Positions 31,493 to 40,273 of a stretch of 64,000 bases of DNA are shown here, piece after piece (the first letter of the stretch is position 1; the number at the start of each line of letters is the position of its first letter). Source of the DNA: Actinomycetaceae bacterium (GTDB lineage: Bacteria > Actinomycetota > Actinomycetes > Actinomycetales > Actinomycetaceae); contig JAUNAP010000004.1 in NCBI GenBank assembly GCA_030527545.1, forward strand, positions 1 to 64,000. Direction: 5' to 3'. A model generated the notes under the pieces. It had not been told where the DNA came from. It was given only the letters and a program-made list of their open reading frames with translations, and made no database searches. Position numbers and translations under genes: made by a program.

Positions 31493-31520
31493 GCGGCCCC
31501 GGGTATATACCCGGGGCCGC
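31493..31520 (-). terminator. Long hairpin between tsf and pyrH
   Basis: A near-perfect palindrome with 13-base arms (GCGGCCCCGGGTA / TACCCGGGGCCGC) lies nine bases past the tsf stop. No U-tract follows on the minus strand. It likely ends or attenuates the rpsB-tsf transcript before pyrH. Confidence 0.65.
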
Positions 31521-31529
31521 ACCTCGTCA

Positions 31530-32372
31530 TTAGGCACCGACGTGGAAGCGGGCGAAGCCCGTCACCTTACCGCCGGTAGCGGAAACGACCTTACCCACGG
31601 TCGTGGAGGGATCGCGCGCAAAGTCCTGATCGACCAGGCAGATCTCCTTGTAGAAGGCGCCGAGGCGACCCTCAACGATCTTGCCGATGATCTTTTCGGG
31701 CTTGCCCTCCGAGCGCGTGAGATCCTCGAGGGTCGCACGTTCCTTCTCGACGACCTCGGCGGGAACCTCGTCACGATCGAGATAGGCAGGCTGGTAGGCA
31801 GCAATGTGAAGGGCCACGTCGTGCGCAACCTCGGCGGCCGCCTTGTCGGTGGCAACGAGGACGCCAACCTGAGCCGGCAGATCCTTGTTCGAGTAGTGCA
31901 GGTAGGACGAAACCGCCTCGCCCTCGACGCGAGCGACCCGGTTGACGACGACCTTCTCGCCCACGAGCGCGGCCATGGCGTCCTGGGCCTCCTTGACCGT
32001 GCGCCCCTCGGGCGTCGAAGCGGCGAGGAGCTCCTCGATCGTCGAGGCCTTCGCGTCGATGGCGGCCTGGAGGACCTCGTCGGCGAAGGCGACGAACTTC
32101 TCGTTCTTCGCCACGAAGTCGGTCTCGGAGTTGACCTCGACCATGATGCCGACCTGGCCGGCCTCGCAGTCCTCGACCTTGGCGGCCACGAGACCCGCGG
32201 CAGCCGAGCGGTCTTCGCGCTTGGCCAGCGACTTCTGGCCGGCCAAACGGATGATCTTGATCGCTTCGTCGCGGTCGCCGTTGGCCTCGTCAAGAGCCTT
32301 CTTGACATCCATCATGCCGGCGCCGGTGAGCTCGCGGAGCTCCTTAATGTCCTTGGTCGTGTAGTTAGCCAT
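31530..32372 (-). CDS. tsf: Elongation factor Ts
   Basis: Nucleotide exchange factor for EF-Tu. 280 residues. The N-terminal UBA-type domain (IKELRELTGAGMMDVKKALDEANGD) is followed by the TDFVAKNEKFVAFA core contact motif and the second dimerisation core (VALHIAAYQPAYLDRDEVPAEVV). It lies 23 bases after rpsB, the usual pairing. Confidence 0.97.
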   Translation of the reverse strand: MANYTTKDIKELRELTGAGMMDVKKALDEANGDRDEAIKIIRLAGQKSLAKREDRSAAAGLVAAKVEDCEAGQVGIMVEVNSETDFVAKNEKFVAFADEVLQAAIDAKASTIEELLAASTPEGRTVKEAQDAMAALVGEKVVVNRVARVEGEAVSSYLHYSNKDLPAQVGVLVATDKAAAEVAHDVALHIAAYQPAYLDRDEVPAEVVEKERATLEDLTRSEGKPEKIIGKIVEGRLGAFYKEICLVDQDFARDPSTTVGKVVSATGGKVTGFARFHVGA

Positions 32373-32395
32373 GAAACGCTCCTTGTCGTTTTGGA

Positions 32396-33211
32396 CTACT
32401 TGTCCTGCTCGGACGTTGCTTCACCGTTGTCGCCTTCGCCGGCGAGCAGCTCGCGCTCCCAATCGGCAAGGGGGGCCTCGTCGTTGCCCTCGGCTTCGTC
32501 GGTGTCCTTTTGGGCCTTCTGCGAACGGGCGATGAGGCCGTCGGCGCAGGCGTCGGCGATGATGCGGGTGAGAAGCTCGACGGAGCGAATCGCGTCATCA
32601 TTGCCCGGGATCGCGTAGTCGACCTGCTCAGGATCGCAGTTCGTGTCGAGGATCGCGATGACGGGGATGTTGAGCTTGCGCGCCTCGGCAACGGCGAGCT
32701 GCTCCTTCGTCGTGTCGACGACCCACACGGCCGAGGGGATCTTGGCCATGTCGCGGATACCACCGAGCGTGCGGTCGAGCTTGTCCTTCTCACGACGCAT
32801 CATGAGCAGCTCCTTCTTCGTGTGGCCCGAACCGGCCACATCGTCGAAGTCGATCTGCTCGAGCTCCTTGAGACGCTGGAGACGCTTGGCAACCGTGTTG
32901 AAGTTCGTGAGCATGCCGCCCAGCCAACGGTGAGACACGAAGGGCATGCCAACGCGCTGTGCCTGGTTCTCGACGACGTCTTGAGCCTGCTTCTTGGTGC
33001 CGACGAAGAGGATGGAGCCACCACGCTGGACCGTCTGCTTGACGAAATCGTAAGCGCGATCGATGCCCTCCAGGGACTGCTGGAGGTCGATGATGTAGAT
33101 GCCGTTGCGATCGGCAAGAATGTAGGGCTTCATCTTCGGGTTCCAGCGCCGCGTCTGGTGACCAAAGTGGACACCATTTTGCAGCAGCTGCGACATGGTA
33201 ACGACTGCCAT
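32396..33211 (-). CDS. rpsB: Small ribosomal subunit protein uS2
   Basis: 30S subunit protein of 271 residues. [22 protein letters not shown], the start of all S2 proteins, fixes the N-terminus at the ATG 33211 with AAGGAAAG just upstream. [11 protein letters not shown] and [22 protein letters not shown] are further family blocks. A ~50-residue acidic tail follows the core. The upstream open frame to 33358 is leader sequence. Confidence 0.97.
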   Translation of the reverse strand: MAVVTMSQLLQNGVHFGHQTRRWNPKMKPYILADRNGIYIIDLQQSLEGIDRAYDFVKQTVQRGGSILFVGTKKQAQDVVENQAQRVGMPFVSHRWLGGMLTNFNTVAKRLQRLKELEQIDFDDVAGSGHTKKELLMMRREKDKLDRTLGGIRDMAKIPSAVWVVDTTKEQLAVAEARKLNIPVIAILDTNCDPEQVDYAIPGNDDAIRSVELLTRIIADACADGLIARSQKAQKDTDEAEGNDEAPLADWERELLAGEGDNGEATSEQDK

Positions 33212-33511
33212 GAATCTTCCTTTCCGCGTCATGCGCGTGGGCCTGTGGCCCTGTTTCGGTTGTGTCAATGTCCTGGTGCGGCGTCGAGGAACACCCCGTA
33301 GGGACCGCTGCTCCTCAACCCGGCGGGGCCGGTGACCGCACGCGAAGTCGCCGGCCAAGGCATCTCGACCGACGCTGATTCACGATCATAGCCGATCTTG
33401 AGACGCTTCCCCACCTCGGCCGGGGTGCCCCATTGACCGATAACGACGTGGCCTCCCCTGCGAGAAGGATTCCGGATGAGGCAACCCCACGCCGGCAGTG
33501 ACGCTTAACCC
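33212..33511. other. Intergenic region: rpsB leader and divergent M23 gene upstream
   Basis: No supported gene. It should contain a ~165-base rpsB 5' leader on the minus strand; short inverted repeats such as GGGC-CTGT-GGCCC near 33240 are visible. Leader autoregulation of rpsB-tsf is known in other bacteria, but I see no recognisable conserved motif here. The plus-strand start for the M23-family gene has no clear promoter. Confidence 0.4.
33385..33390 (-). promoter_or_regulatory. Possible -10 of the rpsB-tsf promoter
   Basis: TATGAT on the minus strand is a good -10. The sequence at the -35 position, TGGGGA with 17-base spacing, is weak. Confidence 0.3.
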
Positions 33512-34030
33512 ATGTGGAGCAGATATCTCATCGCCGCCTTTTCGTTGACGACCGCCGGTCTCGCCGCAGCCTCCCCCGCGCTGACCCCGCAGGTCCCCGA
33601 TGTGCCCACGTCTGTGCCATGCACGCAGCCGGCTTCCGGGCGTGCATGGCCCACGGGGTCTCCGACCGCAGTTCTGCGCGGATTCGATCCGCCACGTAAG
33701 CGTTGGCTCGCCGGTCATCGAGGCGTCGACCTCGCGGCCACCCCCAGAGCAGCCATATACTCCCCCGCCGATGGGATCGTGAGCTTCTCGGGTGTGGTCG
33801 CCAACAAGCCGGTCGTAAGCGTCGCGGATCGATCAGGTCTGCGCTTAACGTTCGAACCGGTAACCGGATCACTTCCCCCAGGCACACCCGTTGCGGCCGG
33901 CACGATCATCGGCTATCTCGAGGCGGGCCATGAGAACGATGCCGTTCACTGGGGAGTTCGTCTGGGAGAGGACCGCTACCTCAATCCCCTCACCTACCTG
34001 TGTGGGCGGGTTCGTCTTCTTCCCTGGTGA
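33512..34030 (+). CDS. Secreted M23-family (LytM domain) protein
   Basis: A 172-residue protein with a signal peptide (residues 1-~22, cleavage near AAASPA). A single compact M23 domain follows. The zinc motif HxxxD is present as H69-RGV-D73, and the last zinc His is H146 (VHWGVR). The His two residues before it, catalytic in LytM, is Ala144, and no equivalent of the other catalytic His is seen (LTFEPV region). Related actinobacterial proteins have Cys at the 144 position. It may bind peptidoglycan or act as a regulator rather than cut. It stands alone between the rpsB and xerC runs. Confidence 0.75.
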   Translation: MWSRYLIAAFSLTTAGLAAASPALTPQVPDVPTSVPCTQPASGRAWPTGSPTAVLRGFDPPRKRWLAGHRGVDLAATPRAAIYSPADGIVSFSGVVANKPVVSVADRSGLRLTFEPVTGSLPPGTPVAAGTIIGYLEAGHENDAVHWGVRLGEDRYLNPLTYLCGRVRLLPW

Positions 34031-34031
34031 T

Positions 34032-34931
34032 TTACGCGCGCGGGTGCGCTTGAGCGAGGGCTCCGTACAGGCGATTCGCATCAACGTGGGTGTAACGCTG
34101 AGTCGTCATCAAAGCCGCGTGTCCAAGCAGCTCCTGGACGATCCTCACGTCAGCTCCCCCAGAGACCATATGTGTTGCCATGGAGTGCCTGAGGGCGTGC
34201 GGCGAGATGTCGGGGACACCCGCGCGTGCACACAGCTGGTGTAGCATCTGGCGGACGATCTTGGTGGCCAAGCGTCCGCCGCGGGCACCGAGAAAGAGGT
34301 AATCCCCAGATTGGGCGGTCGCGACGAAGGGACGACCGTGGGACATCCAGTCCTCAACGGCTTGACGACACCCGGGGTGGGTGGGGACGACGCGCTCCTT
34401 GTCACCCTTGCCCCGCACGAGGTAGGCGCGGCCGTCATCGCGCACGTGCTCGAGAGTGAGATCGACGAGCTCAGCGACACGGATGCCGGTCCCGTAGAGG
34501 ACTTCGACGATGGCATAGTTGCGCAGGCTCATGGGGTCCCTGCGGTCGACCTCTCGGCGAGCCTGGTCGAGGAGGACACTCACGTGTTCTTCGCTGAGGA
34601 CGCGCGGAAGACGTTTCTCAGCCTTGGGATTACGCAGATGCGAAGCGATATCCTCCTCGATGAGCCCGCGCGCGTGCGCCCATCGAGCAAAGGTGCGCAC
34701 ACTCGCCATTTTTCGGCTGATCGACGAGGCGGCCAGGCCACCGCGACGCTCGTTTGCGAGCCACTGTTTAGCCCGCGCCGCACTGAGCTCATCCTCACCG
34801 AGATAGCCCGCGAGCGCCTCGAGATCCGACATATAGGCGCGCACGGTGTGGGCACTAAGACCACGCACGTCCCTGACGTGAGTGTGGAAGCGGTCGAGAA
34901 TGTGCTTGGTGAGTTTCACGGTGTTCCTCAT
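34032..34931 (-). CDS. xerC: Tyrosine recombinase XerC
   Basis: Resolves chromosome dimers at dif together with XerD. 299 residues. The N-terminal SAM-like core-binding domain is followed by the catalytic domain with R151, K175, H245, R248 (HALRH), H271 (LGHA) and nucleophile Y280 (TTQRYTHV). I chose the ATG at 34931, overlapping the dprA end; upstream sequence to 35081 is dprA antisense-frame noise. Position after dprA in the rpsP-comM-dprA cluster is typical for xerC rather than a phage integrase. Confidence 0.93.
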   Translation of the reverse strand: MRNTVKLTKHILDRFHTHVRDVRGLSAHTVRAYMSDLEALAGYLGEDELSAARAKQWLANERRGGLAASSISRKMASVRTFARWAHARGLIEEDIASHLRNPKAEKRLPRVLSEEHVSVLLDQARREVDRRDPMSLRNYAIVEVLYGTGIRVAELVDLTLEHVRDDGRAYLVRGKGDKERVVPTHPGCRQAVEDWMSHGRPFVATAQSGDYLFLGARGGRLATKIVRQMLHQLCARAGVPDISPHALRHSMATHMVSGGADVRIVQELLGHAALMTTQRYTHVDANRLYGALAQAHPRA

Positions 34932-34932
34932 G

Positions 34933-36099
34933 TTAGCGCGCCCGCCTCCACTTGGCGCCGTCGCGCGCAACGGCGCCACTGAGCTCGAGGCTTCCCAGGG
35001 CCGCGAGGGTTTCTGTTGTCGAGAGCCCGGCGGCGCGTGTAAGCGAATCGAGGCTCGAGCTTTGCCTTGCTGGCAGCGCATCGAAAACGCGCGCGTCGTT
35101 TCCGGTGAGGCCGTCGAGCGTTCCGCCGCGTACGGGTTGAGCCTGTGGATGAGTCGTCCCCAAAGGGGACACCATCTCGACGATGTCGTTAGCGCCGGCT
35201 ACAAGCGTCGCACCTTCGCGGATGAGGCGGTGGCATCCCTGCGACGTGAGAGAATTGACGGGCCCTGGAACGGCGCCTAGGTGTCGGCCGAGATCGCGTG
35301 CGTAGCGCGCCGTGTTGAGCGCTCCCGATCGCGTCGCGGCTTCGACGACAATCGTCGCCGAGCTCAATGCCGCGATCGTTCGATTGCGTTCGAGGAATCG
35401 CCACCTTGTGGGCCGAGCGCCCGGCGGATAGTGCGACACGAGGGCGCCCTCAGCCATGATGGCACGGAATAAGCCGGCGTTTTGAGCCGGATAAAAGCGA
35501 TCGAGACCGCCGGCAAGAACAGCGACAACGGGAACACCCGTGCCCAGTGCGCCACGCAACGCGGCGGTATCTATCCCGTAAGCTCCACCGGAAATAACGG
35601 CAACTCCTTGGGCACTCGCACCGGCTGCGAGGTCGAAGGCGGTATCCATGCCGTACCGGGATGCGCTGCGAGCTCCGACAAGCCCCGCGCATGCCCGCGT
35701 CAAACGGGCCAGCGTGTCGTCTCGCCCGCGCAGCCACACGCACCACGGCCGCGGGTGGTCCACATTGTCGAGGGCCTCGGGCCATTCGGGGTCACCGGGG
35801 ATGAGGAGCCTACCGCCGAGGGCGCTTATCGTATCGAGGTCGCGTTGCGGTTGCGCATCGCGCACGCGGGGTATCCACCGCAGTCTGGCGCGACGAAGCT
35901 GCTCTTTAGCTGCCGGTTCAATCTCGTTGGGAGCAGAGAAGACCGCATCAACGTCATCACCGCTCGTGAGCCATTCCCACGATTCCTCTACACCCATGTG
36001 CGCGATGAGGGCACTGGCGGCAACGTCTGCTGCCTCGGCGACCCTCGACCATCCGGCGGCCGCTACACGCGCGCGATCGCTGACGTCACCACACGTCAT
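34933..36099 (-). CDS. dprA: DNA-processing protein DprA
   Basis: Loads RecA onto incoming single-stranded DNA during transformation. 388 residues. The Rossmann-like domain contains LVGARSASRYGMDTAFDLA, SGGAYGIDTAALRGAL and VAVLAGGLDRFYPAQNAGLF. EGALVSHYPPGARPTRWRFLERNR follows. A winged-helix end (VFDALPARQSSSLDSLTRAAGL) closes it. The ATG at 36099 has GGAG eight bases upstream and lies 14 bases inside the end of comM. Confidence 0.95.
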   Translation of the reverse strand: MTCGDVSDRARVAAAGWSRVAEAADVAASALIAHMGVEESWEWLTSGDDVDAVFSAPNEIEPAAKEQLRRARLRWIPRVRDAQPQRDLDTISALGGRLLIPGDPEWPEALDNVDHPRPWCVWLRGRDDTLARLTRACAGLVGARSASRYGMDTAFDLAAGASAQGVAVISGGAYGIDTAALRGALGTGVPVVAVLAGGLDRFYPAQNAGLFRAIMAEGALVSHYPPGARPTRWRFLERNRTIAALSSATIVVEAATRSGALNTARYARDLGRHLGAVPGPVNSLTSQGCHRLIREGATLVAGANDIVEMVSPLGTTHPQAQPVRGGTLDGLTGNDARVFDALPARQSSSLDSLTRAAGLSTTETLAALGSLELSGAVARDGAKWRRAR

Positions 36100-37627
36100 G
36101 GTGGGACTCCGTCGTTCGTAACGTGTAGGCACGAGCGAGGTGCTCCTCACTCACACGCTCATCCCCTGCAAGATCGGCGATGCTCAAGGCAACCCGCAGC
36201 ATCCGGTCAATCCCCCTCATAGAGATTCTTCCTTGCGTAAGCAATGAGATGATCCTCCTGCGTAGATGCGGCGGGACCAGCGACGATCGATGCAAGTAGG
36301 AGCCCGGGACCTGGCTATTGAGGTTCCACGATTCGTCTTTCCACCTATGGGCTGCCCGCCGACGTGCCTCTTCGACACGCTCACGCACGCATTGTGAAGA
36401 TTCCGCCGGCTCGTCGCTGCTGAGCTCACGCGCTGAGGGACGCTCCACCAGGCAGGTGATATCAATACGGTCCATGAGCGGCCCCGATAGGCGCTGGAGA
36501 TAGCGCTGTCGCTGGTAGGGGGTGCATCGACACTCAGCCGAGTGGGTGGCTGCGCCGCATGGACACGGATTGGCTGCCATGACCAGCTGGAAACGCGCCG
36601 GGTAGTCGGTGACGGCCCTGGCCCGCTGAATCTGGATCCTCCCGCTTTCGAGGGGCTGACGCAACGCGTCGAGGACGCTCGGAGCAAACTCGGGCGCCTC
36701 GTCGAGAAAGAGGACGCCCGCGTGTGCCAGCGAGACAGCACCGGGCCGCACGAGCCCACTGCCCCCACCGACCATAGCGGGCATCGTCGCCGAGTGGTGC
36801 GGGGCGACCCACGGTGGCGTGCGGATGAGCTCGTCGAGGCCGTGATGGGCGATGAGAGAGTGAATGGACGTTACCGTCACAGCGTCGTCGTCGGTGAGAA
36901 GGGGAAGTATCGTGGGGAGCCGCTGAGCGAGCATGGTTTTTCCCGTTCCCGGCTCGCCGAGGAAGAAAACGTGGTGTCCCCCGGCCGCCGCCACCTCCAG
37001 GCCGTATCGCGCCTCGCTTTGTCCCCTCACGTCGGCGAGGTCGGGAGCAGAGGTACTTGGTGTTTCCACGGGTCTGCTTGGTGGCGCGTAGGGTGGCGAG
37101 GATCTGCCTTCACCTAGGGCGTAGAGGGCCGCCAGTTCGGCAAGATCCGCCACTGCGATGACCTTGATACCGCCGACGAGAGCGGCTTCCTTGACGCACC
37201 TGGCGGGAACAACGACCTCGGTGATACCCGCGTCACGTGCGGCCGCCACCATGGGCAAGATCCCGCGCACGGGCCGTGCGGATCCGTCGAGCCCAAGCTC
37301 ACCGATGTGGACGCGCCGGTCCATCTCTTCTATCTCACGTCCCGACTGCGAGGCGAGGAGGGCGGCCGCGATCGCCAAGTCGAATCCCGATCCTGACTTT
37401 GGCAGATCCGCCGGCGAGAGGTTGACGGTGTAACGCTGTTCGGCCCAGGGTAGTCCCGCCGAGGATATCGCTGCACGGACCCGTTGCTTGGACTCCCGCA
37501 GGGCCGCGTCTGGTAGGCCAACGACCTGGAAGGAGGGAAGACCCGACGACCGATGGGCTTCGACGCGCACAAGCTCGCCGCCAATGCCGACCGGGGCGAC
37601 GGTTAACGTGGTGCCGACGCCGCTCAT
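36086..37627 (-). CDS. comM: YifB/ComM family Mg-chelatase-like AAA+ ATPase
   Basis: Hexameric helicase that promotes branch migration when transformed DNA integrates. 513 residues. The N-terminal ChlI-like domain (SSGLPSFQVVGLPDAALRESKQRV) is followed by Walker A GEPGTGKTML, Walker B FLDEAPEF and the C-terminal Mg-chelatase domain. The zinc-like cluster CPCG...CRC is also present (NPCPCG). The ATG at 37627 overlaps yraN by four bases. comM and dprA together suggest DNA-uptake capacity, though the uptake machine is not in this window. Confidence 0.94.
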   Translation of the reverse strand: MSGVGTTLTVAPVGIGGELVRVEAHRSSGLPSFQVVGLPDAALRESKQRVRAAISSAGLPWAEQRYTVNLSPADLPKSGSGFDLAIAAALLASQSGREIEEMDRRVHIGELGLDGSARPVRGILPMVAAARDAGITEVVVPARCVKEAALVGGIKVIAVADLAELAALYALGEGRSSPPYAPPSRPVETPSTSAPDLADVRGQSEARYGLEVAAAGGHHVFFLGEPGTGKTMLAQRLPTILPLLTDDDAVTVTSIHSLIAHHGLDELIRTPPWVAPHHSATMPAMVGGGSGLVRPGAVSLAHAGVLFLDEAPEFAPSVLDALRQPLESGRIQIQRARAVTDYPARFQLVMAANPCPCGAATHSAECRCTPYQRQRYLQRLSGPLMDRIDITCLVERPSARELSSDEPAESSQCVRERVEEARRRAAHRWKDESWNLNSQVPGSYLHRSSLVPPHLRRRIISLLTQGRISMRGIDRMLRVALSIADLAGDERVSEEHLARAYTLRTTESHHDVW

Positions 37628-38007
37628 CCGATTGCCTCGAGGTGGGTGAGGGAGAGGGTCCTGCCTTTCGCCTCGATGGCGGCCAGATCGATTCGCAGCG
37701 CCCCACGAGCGTTCGGGTGCTCGGCCAGCCACAGGCCCGCGAGTCTACGGAGCCGACGAAGCTTCACCGGGGTGAGCGCTTCGAGTGGAGAGGCAGCGTG
37801 GAGTGATCGTCGGGTCTTCACTTCCACGAAGACGAGCGCATCTGGCGTCTGCGCCACGATGTCGATCTCGCCATAGCGACAGCGCCAATTGCGTTCGACG
37901 ATACGGTAGCCCGATTCGAGGAGGTAGCGCGCGGTGGCATCTTCGCCGAGGTCTCCAAGCTGTTTCGTTGTCAGCTCCTCGACCGAGGTGTGTAGGTCAA
38001 TGTTCAT
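37624..38007 (-). CDS. UPF0102 (YraN) family nuclease-fold protein
   Basis: A 127-residue protein with the Holliday-junction resolvase-like fold. It has LGDLGEDATARYLLESGYRIVERNWRCRYGEIDIVAQ then VFVEVKTRRS, in which E, D and ExK form the metal site. Function is not firmly known. It is part of the conserved rnhB-DUF2469-yraN-comM order and overlaps comM by four bases. Confidence 0.9.
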   Translation of the reverse strand: MNIDLHTSVEELTTKQLGDLGEDATARYLLESGYRIVERNWRCRYGEIDIVAQTPDALVFVEVKTRRSLHAASPLEALTPVKLRRLRRLAGLWLAEHPNARGALRIDLAAIEAKGRTLSLTHLEAIG

Positions 38008-38101
38008 GCCGATAGGTCATCACGGCACAGGGCTCGTCCTCACCCCTCCACACGCGCACATGCCCAAAGCGCTGCGTTATCGCCCCTAGGGAATGTGTCG
38101 A

Positions 38102-38398
38102 TTACACGGTGAGGTCGCTCGAGGTGAGCTCTTCAACGTTGAGATCCTTGAAGGAGATGACCCGAACTCGCTTGAGGATACGCGAGGGCCTGAAGGCGTC
38201 CCACACCCACGCATCGGTCATCGTCACCTCAAAAAACACGTCGCCGCCGGCCGTGTGGACCTGCACGTCGACGTGATTAGCTAGGTAGAATCGACGATCG
38301 GTCTCGACGGCGTAACGAAACAACGAGAAGACGTCGCGGTACTCGCGCACGACCTCCATCTCCAGATCGCTCTCGTAACGCTCGAGATCCTCACCCAT
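38102..38398 (-). CDS. DUF2469 family protein
   Basis: A 98-residue actinobacterial protein. The sequence is strongly family-like: EDLERYESDLEMEVVREYRDVFSLF, RRFYLANHV and FFEVTMTDAWVWDAFRPSR, then ISFKDLNVEEL. Function unknown. It overlaps the rnhB end by eight bases and is followed by a 94-base gap before yraN. Confidence 0.9.
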   Translation of the reverse strand: MGEDLERYESDLEMEVVREYRDVFSLFRYAVETDRRFYLANHVDVQVHTAGGDVFFEVTMTDAWVWDAFRPSRILKRVRVISFKDLNVEELTSSDLTV

Positions 38399-39083
38399 GT
38401 GTCTTCATCCTCTTTCCGGGAATCTTCCAACTGTGTCGATGCCACGGACTGGGCCCGAGGGCCTCGAGTCCGGCGCGGTGTGCCGGCGATAGGTAACCTT
38501 TGTTGGAGGCCCAACCATACCCGGGATCGTCAAGGTCCGCCATCAACGCATCGCGTTCGACCTTGGCTACGACCGACGCTGCAGCGCAAACGGCAACGTG
38601 ACGGTCGGCCTTCACCTGCGTCATTGTCCTCGGCACACACGGAAGAGTCGAATCGAGATCCGGATGGTCGGGAGGACACAGCAGATCCGGCGGGGGCACA
38701 GTCAGCCAGTCGTGGGAACCGTCGAGGATAATGATGTCCGGGACATGCCCGGCTTTGCGGGCGTGGTCAAGCGCCCGTCTTCCCGCTAACCTCAATGCCG
38801 CGATGATCCCCCACCTGTCAATTTCCGCGGGGCTCGCCTGCCCCAAGGTCAAAGAGATAGTCCACGCGCGGCACGGTTCGACGAGCCGATTGCGACCGAT
38901 AGGCGTGAGCAGCTTCGAGTCGGCAAGGCCAGCTGGCGCCTCGCCGCAGCTCGCGTCCACCAGGGCAAGACCAACAACGACGGGGCCGGCGATCGCCCCA
39001 CGCCCGACCTCATCCATGCCGCCCACGCACGCATGGGTGGCAAGCAGGGACGTCTCGAGCTCTCGTGTGGCAGCGACGATCAT
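38391..39083 (-). CDS. rnhB: Ribonuclease HII
   Basis: Removes ribonucleotides from DNA duplexes. 230 residues. The GMDEVGRGAIAGPVV motif carries the first Asp-Glu pair. IILDGSHDWL and KADRHVAVCAAASVVAKVERD hold the other acidic residues. The ATG at 39083 overlaps the lepB stop by one base. A separate RNase HI gene is at 54822, so both types are present. Confidence 0.93.
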   Translation of the reverse strand: MIVAATRELETSLLATHACVGGMDEVGRGAIAGPVVVGLALVDASCGEAPAGLADSKLLTPIGRNRLVEPCRAWTISLTLGQASPAEIDRWGIIAALRLAGRRALDHARKAGHVPDIIILDGSHDWLTVPPPDLLCPPDHPDLDSTLPCVPRTMTQVKADRHVAVCAAASVVAKVERDALMADLDDPGYGWASNKGYLSPAHRAGLEALGPSPWHRHSWKIPGKRMKTHG

Positions 39084-39826
39084 TAGCGCGTAGCGGGGGG
39101 AACCGACGTAAAGGCGTCGGTGTTTGACAGCGGCGCCCATCGCGTAACCGGCCACATGATGACGAAAGCACGACCGACGACGTCGTCGATAGGAACGAAT
39201 CCCCGCCCTGGGGTATCACGGTGGGCGCGTGAGTCGACAGAGTTCGACCGGTTGTCTCCCATGACCCATAGGTGGCCCGGGGGAACCGAGACGGAAAACT
39301 CCACTTCGGAAGGGACAACCCCTGGTTTGAGGTAGGGCTCGTCGATGGGAGTTCCATTCACGCTCAAACGCCCTTGCGCATCGCAACACGCCACAGAGTC
39401 GCCGGGCAGGCCGATCGCTCGTTTGACGAGGTAGTTCGACGAGTCGTCGGCCCGCAACCCCACCGCGGTGAAAAACCGTGCGAGAGGAGACGTAGAGGGC
39501 TCCTGGCGCTCACTTGGAGGCAGCCAGTCTTGCGAGTCCCGAAAGACGATGACGTCGCCGCGGTTAATCTGGCGCGGGCTAGGCACCAGCTTAGACACGA
39601 GGATGCGGTCGGAGACCTCGAGCGTGTCGCGCATGGACTCGGAGGGGATAACGAAACTTTGGATGAGGAACGTCTTGATGAGCGCGGAGATCGCGATCGC
39701 GACGACGACGATCATCACCGTTTCACGCACGACGACCAGGGGTGTCATCGCCGCACCGGATTGGCTCGATCGGCGTTTGGCACGCGTGTGGCGTGGCGGC
39801 ATCGGCATCGTCGTCTTCCTCGTCAT
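39083..39826 (-). CDS. lepB: Signal peptidase I
   Basis: Membrane serine protease that removes Sec and Tat signal peptides. 247 residues. One membrane segment lies at ~35-58, then the catalytic Ser64 in PSESM, RGDVIVFRD and the catalytic Lys135 in YLVKRAIGLPGD. GHLWVMGDNRSNSVDSR is box E. A strong hairpin separates it from rplS upstream. rnhB follows with a one-base overlap. Confidence 0.95.
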   Translation of the reverse strand: MTRKTTMPMPPRHTRAKRRSSQSGAAMTPLVVVRETVMIVVVAIAISALIKTFLIQSFVIPSESMRDTLEVSDRILVSKLVPSPRQINRGDVIVFRDSQDWLPPSERQEPSTSPLARFFTAVGLRADDSSNYLVKRAIGLPGDSVACCDAQGRLSVNGTPIDEPYLKPGVVPSEVEFSVSVPPGHLWVMGDNRSNSVDSRAHRDTPGRGFVPIDDVVGRAFVIMWPVTRWAPLSNTDAFTSVPPATR

Positions 39827-39850
39827 CTTCGCTCGTTCCTCAACGTGGCA

Positions 39851-39876
39851 GCAGGGGCCCGGTACCGGGCCCCTGC
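39851..39876 (-). terminator. Palindromic hairpin after rplS
   Basis: A 26-bp perfect palindrome (13-base arms starting GCAGGGGCCCGG) lies nine bases past the rplS stop. No U-tract. It could partly terminate the ribosomal-protein transcript before lepB. Confidence 0.6.
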
Positions 39877-39885
39877 CTATTCACG

Positions 39886-40239
39886 CTACTTGGCGTCGCG
39901 CTTTTCCTTGATCTTCGCGGCCTTGCCGTGACGATCGCGCAAGTAGTACAGCTTGGCGCGACGAACGTCACCGCGGGTGACGACCTCGATGTGATCGATG
40001 GAGGGGGTGTGGAGCGGGAAGGTACGTTCCACGCCCACGCCGAACGACACCTTGCGCACGGTGAAGGTCGCATTGACGCCCTTGCCACCGTTGCGGGCGA
40101 TGACGACGCCCTGGAACACCTGGATGCGCGAGCGGTTGCCTTCGACGACCTTGACGTGGACGCGGACAGTGTCGCCCGGACGGAACGTCGGGACGTCGTC
40201 GCGCAGCGAGCGCTCATTGATGAAATCAAGCGTGTTCAT
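39886..40239 (-). CDS. rplS: Large ribosomal subunit protein bL19
   Basis: 50S protein at the 30S-50S interface, 117 residues. [34 protein letters not shown] and [14 protein letters not shown], then [12 protein letters not shown] and [16 protein letters not shown] are unambiguous. The ATG at 40239 has GGAG eight bases upstream; the longer open frame is inside the trmD fusion gap and end. Confidence 0.97.
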   Translation of the reverse strand: MNTLDFINERSLRDDVPTFRPGDTVRVHVKVVEGNRSRIQVFQGVVIARNGGKGVNATFTVRKVSFGVGVERTFPLHTPSIDHIEVVTRGDVRRAKLYYLRDRHGKAAKIKEKRDAK

Positions 40240-40273
40240 AGTGTTCTCCAGTTGGCCGCGCCACAGGTCACGG

